Notes: generated by a model from the sequence alone, not told the origin. Shown: positions 1 through 11,959, counted from the first letter of the stretch. The stretch is 64,000 bases of DNA from Argyresthia goedartella (GCA_949825045.1 OX463809.1:7095501-7159500), one strand, 5' to 3'. Numbers and translations: made by a program.

Positions 1-275
1 TTCATAACTCTCCTCTCATAGATAGTTGCCAATAGAATGGTTGTTACATTTACTTTATCAAGCACCCCACGCTGTTTACTCTGAATGGAATTCTTTTGTT
101 AATTACTTAAACTTTATTATAATTTTATTTTGAGGTGATAAATTCTGATTTATTGTTCGATCTTCTACTACTGTATTATAAACTATCTGAAATTAAAAAT
201 TATTTTCTAATTTTTAGTTCGGTTAGCTATAAAAGCGTGTTTTTTTAGTTTTTTTAAACTATTATTTATTCAATA
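1..275. other. AT-rich sequence, nothing recognised
   Basis: I see no open frame of note, no tRNA-like fold and no similarity to the other repeats of the window. Confidence 0.5.
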
Positions 276-705
276 CTTGGTGAGTCGGACTCACGCACCT
301 AGGGTTCCGTACCTATTAAAACGTCAAAAAACACGTTTGTTGTATGGGAGGGAGCCCCTTAAATATTTGTTTTATTTTAATTTATTTATTTATTTTTAAA
401 GTGAATATATAACTCAATATTCTGTGAATATTTCAAGCGTCTACCTGTTGCCGTTATCAATATCGACCAAACACGGGGAAAAAAACGTTTGTTGTATGGG
501 AACGTCCTTAAATATTTATTTTATTCTGTTTTTTAGTATTTGTTGTTATAGCGGCAACAAAAATACATCATCTGTGAAAATTTCAAGTGTCTAAATATTA
601 CGGTTCATAAGATACAGCCTGGTAACCCACGGACGGACGGACGGACAGCGGAGGCTTAGCAATAGGGTCCCGTTTGGCACCCTTCGGGTACGGAACCCTA
701 AAAAT
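276..705 (+). repeat. Dispersed repeat family A, copy 1
   Basis: It begins with agtcggactcacgcacc plus gggttccgtacc and ends with cccttcgggtacggaaccct, with a ggac-type microsatellite near 629-645. The phrase cgtttgttgtatggga occurs twice inside (about 335 and 486), so this copy carries an internal duplication. The same ends occur at 35251-35650 in the opposite orientation and at 53676-53762 plus 58524-58843, where the copy is split by a retrotransposon. No protein is encoded. I recall this kind of repeat as common in Lepidoptera but cannot assign a transposon class. Confidence 0.75.
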
Positions 706-1616
706 ATCAATTGAAATGAGATTGGTTGCATTTCATCATGTTCTCAGCGATAACTAGAGATATTTAAACTAAGTTAGTGTTACTAGTTTACAACCGGGTA
801 TTGACGCTGTTGATTTTAAAATTTACGTAACAAAAAGAGCTACAGCTCAACTGAGACACAGTTCATAAACTATTCAGTGTCTCGCCCAATTCGAAATAGC
901 TCTCTTGATGACACGAGACAATAGAGGGGATTACTCAATCGTGTCTCCCAATGAGTCAGACGTAGCGAGGTTGATTCGGATTGACGTTAATCGCGCGACT
1001 TGAACTCAGCCAAACATGTTGAACTCTTGAAATAACTTCAAATTGCCTTGAGTCAGCATTTCGGTAAGCTTCGAAGGTTCAAGATACGTTGGCCGCACAG
1101 CAGGCGAAGGAGTGGTAGAACTTCCGTGACGTACGTCAGGGTTAAGGTTAAAAGCGAGTTCACTGAATACTTCAGTAACTGAAGCTATTTTGAAGCGAAT
1201 AATGATGGCTATAGTTTTATATCAGTACCTGCATTTATATGAGAAATTCCATAATTTTCTGTTTTAGAACATCTGTTATTAAAGCTGATGTTACAAGTTG
1301 AAGGAACTCTGCAATGGCACGTGCTTATCACACTACAGACAACACAAATAACAGTAAGGTACTAGATAATGCAATAACAGATAACGGTATGGAATGTGAA
1401 GGGTCACTAAATTCAAACAATAGAACCAAAGTAGATCGATGTAACTGAGGCGTATCAAAAATTCAGTAGTAGTATATGTTACGCTCGTGGAAAATATTGA
1501 TTATCTTATCATTAATTTCAAGACTAGGTACTGTAAATGGTCATAACTGACAGTTTAGTGCTTCTAGACTGATGGTATTATAGTTCAAAGTGTGAAATTA
1601 CTTCTAGTTGCGCAAC
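706..1616. other. Unannotated AT-rich sequence
   Basis: No coding signal, SINE head or inverted repeat was recognised here. Confidence 0.4.
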
Positions 1617-1834
1617 AAAAAAATTTTTTTTCGAATCCATACTCCACCATGAAGTCATCTACAGATTTGATTTTTGTGTTAACGTTTATTGAGTATTTAA
1701 ATAAGATTTTCACTAAAGGGAAACGCGATTGGATGAAATTTTCTCGATAGAATTTAATTACGATAACACCTCTAAATTGTTTTATTTTTTCCTGTAATTC
1801 TGAAATTACATTGTGGAACTGCGTTCAAAATGTA
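1617..1834 (+). repeat. Dispersed repeat family B, copy 1
   Basis: It matches 20689-20925 in the same orientation over nearly its whole length. Shared landmarks are cgaatccat, accatgaagtcatctacag, ttaacgtttattgagta, tttcactaaagggaaacgcg, cacctctaaattgttttatt and ggaactgcgttcaaaatg. The two differ by point changes and small indels, including a gattgattt microsatellite expansion in the second copy. No frame is open and the class is unknown. Confidence 0.75.
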
Positions 1835-4071
1835 GATATTATGTAATCGCAAAATCTCATTAAAAAACTTATTAAAGAAATAGCATAGTTTATTTTTAAA
1901 CAATTTTTTTGTGGTATAGCACTACGTTTTTTATTTTTTCCCGATTCCGTCCCTATCACACTGCGGGTCTTTCCGCCTGGAGTAACGGGGACCTTTGCAC
2001 GGACGAGGTAGCGCCTTAAGAGCGCTGGGCGACGTTGGCGGGAATTACTGCGCATATGTACAGGTATTGAAAAGTGACTACTGACTGCGCATTCAAGGCC
2101 ACTCAAATCGGAGAGAATGATTGCGCTTGAATTCTCTATTGTGAATTCGAAACTGAAACCAATCAGAGCTCCCCGAGCGAAGACGATTCGGATTCCATCC
2201 AAATTTCTACTTGTATTTGTAATGGTAGGTACTTGGTTACAAACATCCTCATACCGCCTCGGTCATGGAACGTCTCACTCCTCAGGGCATGTCTGCTCCC
2301 ACTATAAATTGAAGTAATACAATTCTCTACCCGATGAGGTGCGAAAACGTATAATAAAATTGATACTGTTAGAATGACATCAAGACCCAAAGGTACAGTT
2401 AAAGTATGGTTCGTTTATAGATTTTGGGGAATGGTTTGGTTGAAAACAAGCTATCATTAAGGGATTTAATGGTATCCAAGCACCTATTATACTAATGGCT
2501 ATGCTAATAGTATGTAAACAGTTATGTGTTTGGCCAAGAAATAATTCGAGCATTTTCCTGACCAACACACACAGGGCCAGTGGAACGGAGGAAGTCACAA
2601 CAGACCTAACAGTTCTGACTTCCGCTGGCTTGTCGGCTGGTGATATTTCGCTTCCCGCTTTGCTGTCACAGTGAAAAGCGAGGACAAAGAGACGCTACCT
2701 GACTACCAATTGGGACATTCAGCACAATCCAATTTAGTAACAAGGAACCATTAAATACAGGAAATTCAAAGTTATTAATAAATTAAATAAGTACCTATTC
2801 AGTCGAAGAATAAATGAGAAGACTTACTTTAGTTTGAGTTTCATTCCCACGATGATTAGCCAGGTTGAAATAAACATGTGTTGAACGAAAGATTCGTGAT
2901 AAAATACAGAGGCAAACAAGGTATGAGAAGCAATCGATCGATACTGCCTGTGCACCGGATCAAACTACGGGTGGATGGGTCCGGATAAGCTCCGGGCTAT
3001 ATCTGGATATGTAGGACGAACGGATGCACATACGCTGGTTCCAGGGAGGTGACGGTGTGTAATGAGTTGTCTTTTAAATACGAATAGTCTAGAAAGGTTC
3101 GGAGTGATAGATTGGCCACTGGAGTCCAAGAATATAAATTTAAAAAAGTTATTTCGTGATATTTAATATAAATGATATCTGTGTTTAATAATGATAGTTC
3201 AGTGAAAATAAATTTCATAATGTCGATGATGTAGGCTGACGCGATAGCGGTACAACGTTTACAAGGAATTATAGCAGCTAACAGTTTAAAAGCAATCCAA
3301 TTATCCCTGAAAAGCTTTTTCATCAGAAGCCTATCCGAGAATAATTAAATTGTATTGAGTTATGAAGCCCGTCCGCTCGGATAAACTATTTACTTAGTCT
3401 ATGTAGGGTTTATATGATGTGGCCTAGTAAATTGGTTTCATCCACTTTTAGTGGAAATTCTAGGAAATTCCGGTTTACTCGTGAACAATGCTCAAATTGC
3501 TCATAAAGTTTTCTTATTGAATGTTTGATATAGAGCTCAAGAAAATGAGTTTTATCCTAGCCGTGGTGGTGCTGATTTGTTTTTATTAATTTTCTCAAAA
3601 ATATTTTCATTTCTGTACCATCTATCTACTAAATTGGGAGAATATTCAAGTATACGTCAAAAACAGTTCTATTTCTGGACAACCAAGCGATACCAAGAAA
3701 GGCCAAACACTGTTTACAAATTCCCTAACCGTAAAAGGAGAAACTGTAGAACACGATTTATCTAACATAGTGCACATGACAAGTGCTCCCAGCAAGGTAT
3801 TTTAAACAAAACATGACTACACATGTACTTCAATAGATTACACTACAGAGTCACGCAACTGCTTTGTGGTATTTTGCAGTATTAGAGAACATCTTGGATG
3901 TGCGCTGCTCTACCTTTAAGGTTTGCTTGCGTGATTTGTTGCTTTATGACATTGTTACTCGTATATTCTATGAGAAACTGGAGAATATTCTAATGCGGTT
4001 GTAATGATGATGAAAGGTACAGAGAAAAGGTAGGGTTAATCATAATCATAGGAGAGATACATATATACCTA
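1835..4071. other. Unannotated region
   Basis: AT-rich except for a moderately GC-rich patch at about 1940-2060. The short open frames here (up to 108 codons, 2997-3323 minus) show no family similarity I recognise and look like chance openings. Confidence 0.4.
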
Positions 4072-5090
4072 GTCGGTCCATAAGTTCTGTCACAAATATT
4101 TTGCCGCATAGTAAATAATACCAAGTTTTATTTTATTTAATACTATATATGGTTTGATAGCTCATTAAATACTGATAAATTAGAACGATTATTGGATTTA
4201 AATGCTTAAAGCCATATTACACAAATGCTAGTTTCTTCAGAGATTTTGCACTTTTTTACCCAATCAAAAATACGGACGTGATTCACTTTCTCTTTTTTCC
4301 ATGACTCTTAAAACCTTTCAAACTTACGTGAGATTTTAGTCAGAACCCTCCCTGAACCCGTTACCTTCATTTTGAAGCATAAGATAACTAAGTCTGGGTA
4401 AAACTAATTTTCATATTCACATTTTACGTAGTGTACTTGTTGCCCACAAGATCATTTTTATACGTTTTTCTGAAAACTGTAAAAAGTACGTAAAGTTCTC
4501 TTTGGGAGCAGTTGGAACTGAAAGCTAACAGAAAATCAAATGCTAGTTGTTAAGCATGGTCTAAAATCGAGGTTTCAGAATAATTAAAAAAAACCTTTTT
4601 GGTTATCTGGAACACTGTTTTTTTATTTTGACGGCCTCTGTGGCGCAGCGGTTGTGGCTCTGCCTACCATGCGAGAGGTCCCGGGTTCGATCCCCGGCTG
4701 GGGGTAATGAAAAAAAAAAAAAAAAAAAACAATCCCCAGGTCTTGGATGTTTATATGTGTGTGACGTCGCTGTTTCTGGTTACCACGACACTGGGTATCC
4801 TAGTGTGGGGCCAGAAGCAATGTATGTGCCTGTATGTAAATGTTTATGTTATGTTTATGTTTATTAAATTTGTGGTAAGTGGTATTTTTGTCAGTTGCGG
4901 CGTGTTTTGGGTTCGCGATTGTCTCAAGTTATAATGTTTTTTGTCATATTGCGATAATCGTACAAAATGTATTGTATTGCAATATGATTCGTATAAAATA
5001 AGCTTTTTAATCATGTATAATACGAATAATAAAAAGTTTATTGCTGAGTTTTATCTATCAAAAACCTTGTGACAGAACTTGAGGACAGAC
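4072..5090. mobile_element. Non-autonomous mariner-like element with TA duplication
   Basis: It starts GTCGGTCCATAAGTTCTGTC (continuing ACAA) and ends with an imperfect reverse complement, TTGTGACAGAACTTGAGGAC plus AGAC. TA lies at both outer edges (4070-4071 and 5091-5092), the duplication expected of the Tc1/mariner superfamily. The termini resemble those of the complete element at 5101-6401, including the block AAGTTCTGTCACA. I find no transposase remnant in the 1,019 bp. A SINE sits inside at 4631-4867. It could have been mobilised in trans by the neighbouring transposase family, which is inference. Confidence 0.8.
4631..4867 (+). repeat. tRNA-derived SINE, family 1
   Basis: The head reads like a tRNA gene with A box GTGGCGCAGCGG and B box GGTTCGATCCC followed by a matching 3' arm, then about 20 A residues. 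The body continues cttggatgtttatatgtgtg, tgacgtc, and tatcctagtgtggggccaga, and ends in a tgtttatg-type repeat. The tRNA part would give an internal RNA polymerase III promoter. Other pieces of this family lie at 10500-10605, 30987-31100 and, strongly diverged, in 62493-63160. It is inserted within the mariner-like element at 4072-5090. Confidence 0.85.
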
Positions 5091-5100
5091 TAGGTACATA

Positions 5101-6401
5101 GTCAGGTCATAAGTTCTGTCACATGTGCAATATGAAATAATTTAGACATGTTTATTATTTATGTAAACATTTATATAGCAAAATGAACTTAATAAAACAT
5201 AGATTCTTATGGTAATAAAGTTTATTCAAAATGACCCCCGCGATTTTGAATACAGGCCTTTATTCTGCGCGGCCAGTCGTCTATCGCAGCACGAACGAGG
5301 TCCATGTCAATATCGGCGGCTGCCTTAATCAAGGATGCCTTGAGTGACTCCAAATCAGGATGAGGCTTTGAGCAGGCCTTTTCCTCCAAGTGTTGCCATA
5401 TCTTGTAATCTAACGGACTCAAATCTGGACTGGAGGAGGGACAGTCTTCGTGCCGGATGAAGTCGATTTCACGCGCCGCCAGCCAGTCTTGTGTGCTTTT
5501 CGCTCTATGAGCTGGCGCAGAATCTTGTTGGAATACCCAGTGCCTGTTATTAAACATGGTATGAGAAACAGGTTCCACAAGGTTCTTGAGGACTGTATTT
5601 TGATACACAACTGCATTCGTTTTTACGCCTTTCTCACAAAAATGTACCTCAGTTAAGCCCCAATAAGAGACTCCCAACCAAACCATGAGCGAGGATGGAA
5701 AATGACCTCGTTGGACACGCGGAATACGGTTGCTCGCTTCTTCACTGCTGTGTGCGTACACCTTATCATTTTGTTTGTTGTAGCTCTCTTCCACGGTGAA
5801 AAATTTTTCATCCGAAAAAAGAATTACCCGATGCTTTTTTCCCGCGTACCGCTTCAACAAAGCGCGGCATCTCTTCAGACTCAGGTCCATTAAACGAGCG
5901 TCCAAACGATGTCCTGTTTTTCTTCGATATGCCCTAAGCCCTAAGTCTTCATTTAACACCCTTTTCACCGTGGTCCTGCTTAACCCCATCTGAAGGGCCA
6001 ACAGTTTCTGCTTACGTATGGGATTTCTTTGAATTCGCGCCTTCACAGCTTTTATCACTGCTGGAGTCCTAACAGAGCAAGGGCGACCACTTCTTGACCT
6101 GTCATCTACACTAGAGTCTTCATTGTATCGTTTTATGGTACGATAAACGAATCTTTTGGTTAATTTCAAATTTTTCAGTAAGTCGAAAATCTGAATTGGC
6201 GCGTAACCGCAACGATGCAACGCAATAACTGCGACACGGTCTTCTTTAAGTGTCCACTCCATATTAAAAAATGAGGAAAATTCTAAAAAGTACACATTTT
6301 TATTTTCATGAAAAATTCGAAATTCGAATTCAATAAACTTTTTTGTGGCCAGCGTTCTAAATTCAAAAGTTTTTATTGTGTGACAGAACTTATGACCTGA
6401 C
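5101..6401 (-). mobile_element. Complete mariner (DD37D) transposon
   Basis: A 1,301-bp element bounded by perfect 23-bp terminal inverted repeats: GTCAGGTCATAAGTTCTGTC plus ACA at 5101-5123, and its exact reverse complement at 6379-6401. TA dinucleotides at 5099-5100 and 6402-6403 are the target duplication. It carries one intact transposase frame on the minus strand. Perfect termini and an unbroken gene point to recent insertion. Its left TA lies only six bases (ggtaca) from the right TA of the related element at 4072-5090. Confidence 0.95.
5222..6295 (-). CDS. Mariner-type transposase, DD37D
   Basis: Cut-and-paste transposase that binds the terminal repeats of its own element and moves it into TA sites; it acts in the nucleus. 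The frame is 357 codons, but the second Met (residue 12, base 6262) starts the motif MEWTLKEDR. It gives 346 residues, close to the usual length, so it is the more likely start. Residues about 12-65 form the first helix-turn-helix, followed by a GRPR-like motif (GRPCSV, 70-75) and a second helix-turn-helix to about 130. The RNase H-fold catalytic residues are D162 (FSDEKFF), D258 (QQDSAPAH) and D296 (SPLDYKIW). The 37-residue spacing between the last two defines the DD37D (maT-like) group rather than classical mariner DD34D or Tc1 DD34E. No stop or frameshift is present and all catalytic residues are kept, so the protein may be active. Confidence 0.95.
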   Translation of the reverse strand: MYFLEFSSFFNMEWTLKEDRVAVIALHRCGYAPIQIFDLLKNLKLTKRFVYRTIKRYNEDSSVDDRSRSGRPCSVRTPAVIKAVKARIQRNPIRKQKLLALQMGLSRTTVKRVLNEDLGLRAYRRKTGHRLDARLMDLSLKRCRALLKRYAGKKHRVILFSDEKFFTVEESYNKQNDKVYAHSSEEASNRIPRVQRGHFPSSLMVWLGVSYWGLTEVHFCEKGVKTNAVVYQNTVLKNLVEPVSHTMFNNRHWVFQQDSAPAHRAKSTQDWLAAREIDFIRHEDCPSSSPDLSPLDYKIWQHLEEKACSKPHPDLESLKASLIKAAADIDMDLVRAAIDDWPRRIKACIQNRGGHFE

Positions 6402-6403
6402 TA

Positions 6404-8446
6404 TGTATTGTTATAGAGACACGCAGTTTCTTATGTGATATAAATGATACTGATAAATACGTCTCTTTTATGGGAAAATCTAATTTCAAATCAAAGAAAT
6501 ACACCCTTATCAAGCAGTAAAATAGAACCCAGACAACACAATAAAAACAAACATAATTCTACATCTGTAATAGATTTTAATTGGCCACGAAATGCTGGAA
6601 CAATATACCACTCCCTTTTAGGAAACAAAATACAAAATCGTCCTTTAAAAGTCACTACAGGGGCCCAATTCCGGTACACAATGACAGCTCAATGACAATT
6701 ACATGACGATTACGCTCAACTTTAGATATCCAATATCTGACGATTTTGTAATCCCATTTCCTTTTTTGATGTACTAAATTATTATGATTACCAATGAAAA
6801 CATACGTACGTAACAATAAACTATGAAATGGGTCTTGGCAGAATTACCATCGCTGCAGATATCTTATCTGCAACATATGCTGAACCACGGCCTAGTCATT
6901 GTGGAATATACACTTGTATAGCTAAGTTAACTTACTTATAATAAAAATCATTTCAATAATGATCTGTAAAACTGATTTTGTATGTATTTTAACAGTGAAT
7001 AAATGGATTACCTATCTGTCTATCTATCTATCTAATGAACCCTTTTCATGGCGATACCCCGTTATAGTAATTAACGGTGCTGGTTTAATATCTAGATTCC
7101 TCAATTGCAATAAAATAATAGAACCTAGCCCAGCTGTAAGAGGATTATTGCTAATGGTACATAATGTAAGTAGCTGTAATAAAATAGAAAAAAAAACCTT
7201 CAGATTGCTTAACACGTACACTGTGATAGGGTGTCATACAACCCCCCTTCGCGTCCTTTCGGGACGTGTGGGAAGAGAACGACCGAACTTTCATAATTTT
7301 CGAAGACTGTATCTGCATTTTAATACGGGATATCTCGGCCCTTTACCGCACTGCACTTAAAAAAACATTATTCAGTGCGGGAAGTGGTCCTTAGTCCCCA
7401 AGCCTCAAACCCCGCACTTCAATCCCTTCCGCACATAATTACCGGCCTTTGTGCTGGAAATGCTTCATCGTTTTACATTAATAAACTATTATTCATGTGA
7501 ATCGATGAAACACTTGACCACATTCCAACATTTAAATATTATAATTCTTATTGGCCGTTTAATTTTCCATAACTAGCTTAATTTTATTACATTACTTCGT
7601 ACGTTTTTTCTGTGTGTTCTTTATAATTATAAGTGGCAATGGCAACCCCGGGAGAAGCCAGATATGTATGTATGTGTTGAATCTTGGGCTTATTGTTTAT
7701 GTTTTTTTTTTGTATTTTTTATTTGTTTTCGGCCCAATATTACACTCTAAAGTAGGTAGGTGTGGGGTCGATCGACCTCCCTTCCCTCCGCAGTCCTCCG
7801 TCAAATAGCAAATTCCGCATAAAATTAACCCGCGACGCACTGCTGCTGGGAAGAATGGGCTTCTATCTGCCGCAGCGAAGGTGCTAAATTATTCCAGGCA
7901 CGCTATTGAACGGGAGAATCATTTTTTGTTAGAAAGACAAGTGTAGTGTTGATCAATCAGTTTGGGTTTAAACAGAAAGTTTTAATATCGTTGCACTGGC
8001 CAGCTAAAATTTTATCTTAATGTAATGTAAATTAGAGACCGACCGAAACTGGACTGGATCCTTTAGGGCGCGTGTGGTCATATACATGACAAGAATTTTG
8101 TGGGACCTGGGCACAAGTATGTGTATGAGTTGTGAGGATTCGTGCGACATTCGAATTCTTGCATAGACCCGGCGAATCGCTCGACTCGCTCAATTATGAT
8201 GATCAACAAATACCTATATTTTCAGAATTATTTCAGCGACATGAAAGCGGACTTGATACGATTTGTGGTTAGGAAAGTCGAACTTTCATCCTATCAGTAA
8301 TGGGGCGTCGTATTGGCTAGGCTGCCGTTCGTTAGCCATGCCTGGCCCACAAAATGCACGAAGCCATTTCTTTTAGAACGTACCGTTATTTTCAAAAGAG
8401 CAAATCAAGAAAAGCGATGTGTTTACAGTACGATTACTTTCTTTTC
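6404..8446. other. Unannotated region
   Basis: Mostly AT-rich. It holds a short tatc microsatellite at about 7015-7035 and a patch with repeated gcactt/gtgcgg words at 7345-7435. The longest open frame (6959-7360 plus, 133 codons) has no recognisable domain and I do not call it a gene. Confidence 0.4.
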
Positions 8447-8571
8447 CGCTCGACACTTTTCTGTTTTAGTCGCTGAAAGTGATCAAGGTCTCCTGGAAAC
8501 TTGGAATTTGGCACAGAGGTGTATCATGAATAATATATTAAAAAAATAAAAAAGCCGAGAAGTGTCCAGCG
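8447..8571. mobile_element. Short inverted-repeat element (MITE-like), copy 1
   Basis: The left end CGCTCGACACTT and right end AAGTGTCCAGCG are imperfect inverted repeats. The interior contains agtcgctgaaagtgatc, tggaatttggcacagaggtg and aagccgagaagtg. The element at 48309-48460 has the same ends and the complementary interior, so the two copies are in opposite orientation. It has no coding capacity. Confidence 0.65.
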
Positions 8572-8607
8572 TTAAAGTTAAAATAATCGTACTGTACCCA
8601 AATTAAT

Positions 8608-9069
8608 CCAATCCCGCATCGAAATCGAGATCCCGCAAACCTGCAGAATTGAATTTGCGGGATTGACATTTTTTTAATACTTAGAAAGATAATGAGACAT
8701 AAAGAGAAGTACTTGACAAGAAAAGATAAATATATTTAATTATTATAATTAATTAGAAAATCATGTTTTTGTTTTATCACGTTCATATTCACGTATGAAA
8801 TTAAAACGTAGCACTTTTGTTTTTGCTAATAAAACCTTCATAGACTCACGTCTTCAAATTTTTTTCCAAATAAATTCTATAAAAGTTACGAGTAGTAGTC
8901 CTTTGGAATTAAATACGTTATTAAATTACATAATAAATGAAGCCGTGCTGGGTCAAATACATATTCAGAATGTCGTCTGAGGCCATTTTTCTCAAAAAAT
9001 AAATGAATATACAGTCTCGCAAACGTGCGGGATCCGCACGCATTTGCACGGACGCATTTGCGGGATTGG
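8608..9069. repeat. Possible inverted-repeat element with CCAATCCCGCA ends
   Basis: CCAATCCCGCA at 8608-8618 is mirrored exactly by TGCGGGATTGG at 9059-9069, and related gcgggatt / cccgcaaa words recur just inside both ends. This 462-bp span may be a small DNA transposon. The terminal match is only 11 bp and no target duplication is obvious, so it remains tentative. Confidence 0.4.
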
Positions 9070-9243
9070 TTCCTTAATACCCACTGTTGAATACATGCCA
9101 TCCTCGCTTTTACTCAAAAGTGGGTGCAGGAGGCTGAATAAATAGAAAAGTAGATAAATAGAAATGTCTTCTTAAATGTCCGACGAAAGAAGTGTAAGGA
9201 ATGCAAATTTCCGTTTAGCCTTTGTTTTCAGACTTTTAGCTAC

Positions 9244-9599
9244 ATCAAAGTCAATGTACTTTATTACTGTAGATATTTACATATACTTAGCAAACGTCAT
9301 TTATTGCCTCTTCTCTACATTGGACCACTGTAGGGAAAGAAGGGCGTAGAAACTCCCACAGATTGATTTTTAGATCTCTTTTAAAAATAGGTTGTGCTTA
9401 ACTCATACAAATATGAAACATTTAATTGTTATGATTAATAAGCAGGAATAAATAATTATAAAATTATTAACAGCAAGGTCTGTGTTGAGCCAGATTAACC
9501 CCATACAGTCCTGTCATTTAAGTAATCTTGAACATTGTAATATCCCTTTTTCGACAAAGTAGCTTTAACATGCTTTTTAAATTGCTCAAATGGCAAATT
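9244..9599 (-). pseudogene. 5'-truncated LINE copy: C-terminal codons and 3' UTR
   Basis: On the minus strand, 9599-9495 reads an open 34-residue tail (NLPFEQFKKHVKATLSKKGY at its start, ending NDRTVWG) with a stop. Its 3' UTR is shared with the longer minus-strand LINE at 24965-26348 (cttttaaaaa, aataagcaggaataaat, tattaacagc). KKxYYxxxDYLND near the end of the frame is typical of jockey-like reverse transcriptase ORF2 C-termini. The copy ends abruptly upstream at about 9600, as expected from incomplete reverse transcription. Confidence 0.75.
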
Positions 9600-10499
9600 C
9601 ATCATTCAAATTCACATCTAAATTCCGTTCATGACTTGAATGACATGAAATTCCCACAGTTGGATCTTATTCGATCAGCAGCTGTACGGGTGTATGCTCT
9701 ACGGTGTCAGGCCAGTAAGGTTTACGTCGATGGACAAACATTAGCAATGCAAACGGTTTCTCTGTGCCAGTTTATATTCCTCCAATATTGGACGAAGCCG
9801 TTTCTGAGACGAATGTTGGTATGCATTCAATGATGAGATCAGCTCAGAACGCCGATTACCTAAGTTTGTCTGATTGCTCATGGCCGTCAGAGAAAACTGT
9901 TTGAGAAAAAATAAACAATTCAGCTTCATTGATTCTCTAGATTTGCTTGACGGATTTAACGTGGGCTGCATTTACATATTATGTAAGCGCGCGAACAAGT
10001 ATATAATATATAATATAAATTACTATTGGAGGAGCAATAATGACATCATGATACTCATACAATTATGTATTGCTATAATTTACTGTAGTTGCTGTTATGT
10101 TATGATGACTTATGATTATGACAAATCTAACAAAAAACAGCAGAAGTTGAAGAAAAACACATCCATAGCTGTAGATGCACACAATGAGGTAATGGTAACT
10201 AAAATACATGATTAGAGATGAAATTCGCGTATTGTTTATTTTTATCACATTGGATTGACAGAATTGTTATTGTCTGCGTTTGTTAATGTTTAGCTAATAG
10301 TCATACAGCGCACTATCAGGTACTGACAATGAAAAGCAAAGATAAGGACAGATCATTAGCGTAATTTCTATGTAGTTTACGATAATAGCAGACACGTTTA
10401 CGTTTAGTTTATTATATATAATAACACTTTTTTGTATTTTTGTCTTTGTTTCTGTTGAATCTAGTGGCTTTTGCACATATGTGGAAACCAAAAATATCC
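9600..10499. other. Unannotated region
   Basis: AT-rich, with several short open frames on both strands but none with a recognisable domain. Confidence 0.4.
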
Positions 10500-10605
10500 G
10501 CAGGTCTTAGATATTTATATGAGTGTGACGTCACAGTTTCTGGTTCCTACTACTAGTGTGGGGTCAGAAGCAATCTATGTGTCTGTAGATAAATGATTAT
10601 GTGTC
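10500..10605 (+). repeat. SINE family 1, 5'-truncated tail
   Basis: The body of the SINE at 4631-4867 is present (aggtcttagatatttatatg, gtgacgtcac, tagtgtggggtcagaagcaa), but the tRNA-like head is missing. It starts close to where the A-rich linker would be. Confidence 0.75.
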
Positions 10606-11235
10606 GTTGATGGTTTCCTTGTTGATGTTTTTTTATTGTTTTTCAATGTCTTGTTTTGTTATTAAAATAGAATCACGCAAATAGCAAATGCATGGTGATG
10701 AAATTGTGAGGGGACAATTAATTCAACCTCAGCATTCATGTGAACATTAATAATGAGAAAGACCTTGGTTTCCATGATAATGTCACGTGGTTGAGTTGTG
10801 TGCCATTGCAAATAGGTGTGCATATTAGCACCATGTTTCTCAGACATTGTATTGCCTAGTCTCATTATCAAACCTCACTTTTTTGGACGACTGTTAAGTT
10901 GAGTAATCAAGATTTATTATTCCAGCTAGATTGTTATTTTCTTAAAAACAGGTGTATCCAAAATGGAAGAAGTGTTGTAGTGGTTGACTGTACCCAGCTT
11001 AACGGTATCGAAGAGAGACGAAAATTACAGGCAGTTTTGGAGCTTTCACAGACAATTAGATCCGAATTCCGACACAATGGTTCCAAATGTTCATGTCCTA
11101 ACGTCAGTTTCGTCAGAATGCTTTCGTGTTAACAGAAGCAGCTATAGGTAATTTATAGATAGGAAAGATTCTCGGCTCTTGGTTTATTTATTTCTCGTGT
11201 TTGTGTTGTTGTTACTGTTCGTACAACAAAAGGGG
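10606..11235. other. Unannotated region
   Basis: A 77-codon plus-strand frame at 10899-11132 is the only notable opening. It has no recognised similarity and is not called. Confidence 0.35.
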
Positions 11236-11354
11236 CTTTACAGGCGTACAATTTATGAAGTGTCAACAAAGTGAGAACAATAATTATAAAAATGACTTTG
11301 TAATTAGTGTAATAGCTCACTTTGTTGACACCTCACAACATTACGCCTGTAAAG
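11236..11354. mobile_element. Foldback element (MITE-like)
   Basis: Arms of about 39 bp, 11236-11275 (CTTTACAGGCG ... TGTCAACAAAGTGAG) and 11316-11354, are inverted copies with a few mismatches around a 40-bp AT-rich loop. There is no coding sequence. A single-stranded copy would form a long hairpin. No clear target duplication was seen. Confidence 0.7.
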
Positions 11355-11959
11355 TTATATGTTATAGATAGGCCACAGAATTGGCTGAACGTAATGTTTT
11401 ATGCTTCAATTCCCAGTCAGCTGTTACAGCCGACAAAGCGATGAATAGCGCAGTCGTCACAATGGCCGTATCGAATAAATTATCTACGCGAGTTAGCAGA
11501 TGTGCACTTTCACCTCCGTCCCCGTCCCCAGTGCGCTGGTCGTGCAATACGCCGAGTGCGTGAATAGAGAAACAAATCGTCCCGATGGGAACGAAACACT
11601 GTCACGACAGGCTGATTAGGTAGATTGAGTTGCAGGTAATGGCTCCCGTTACTGGTGTATAGCTACGTTGGAAGAGTTATATATAGGTTGATTTAGCAAA
11701 GTATCTTGGCCCTCGGAGAGGGTCAGTCACGCCCACCTATCATCACTAAAGCCTGCACTTTCGCCGCCTCCCGCTGACAGTCGGCGGTGATGGATGTTTA
11801 GTTCGGGCAACATTCCTGCAGCTAGGACAGTTAGCGCTTGGGGGGCGTCGTGTGCATGCAAATGTATCTAGATACAGCGAGCGACGGGGCGGGTCATCGG
11901 CCGGCGATCGATCGCGCTGTTTGTAAACACGGGGGAGAATGGCGAGAATGAGGGCTCAC
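11355..11959 (-). other. Intron downstream of the GC-rich exon
   Basis: On the minus strand this begins with the splice donor GTGAGC at 11959-11954. GC-richer than most of the window, but no further exon with convincing splice sites was found before the foldback element. Confidence 0.5.

Noticed and set aside
2997..3323. 108-codon minus-strand open frame
   Set aside because: Amino-acid composition follows AT-rich DNA, and no family or neighbouring exon supports it.
6959..7360. 133-codon plus-strand open frame
   Set aside because: Low-complexity AT-rich composition, no domain, overlapped by other openings, no splice or promoter context; consistent with chance.
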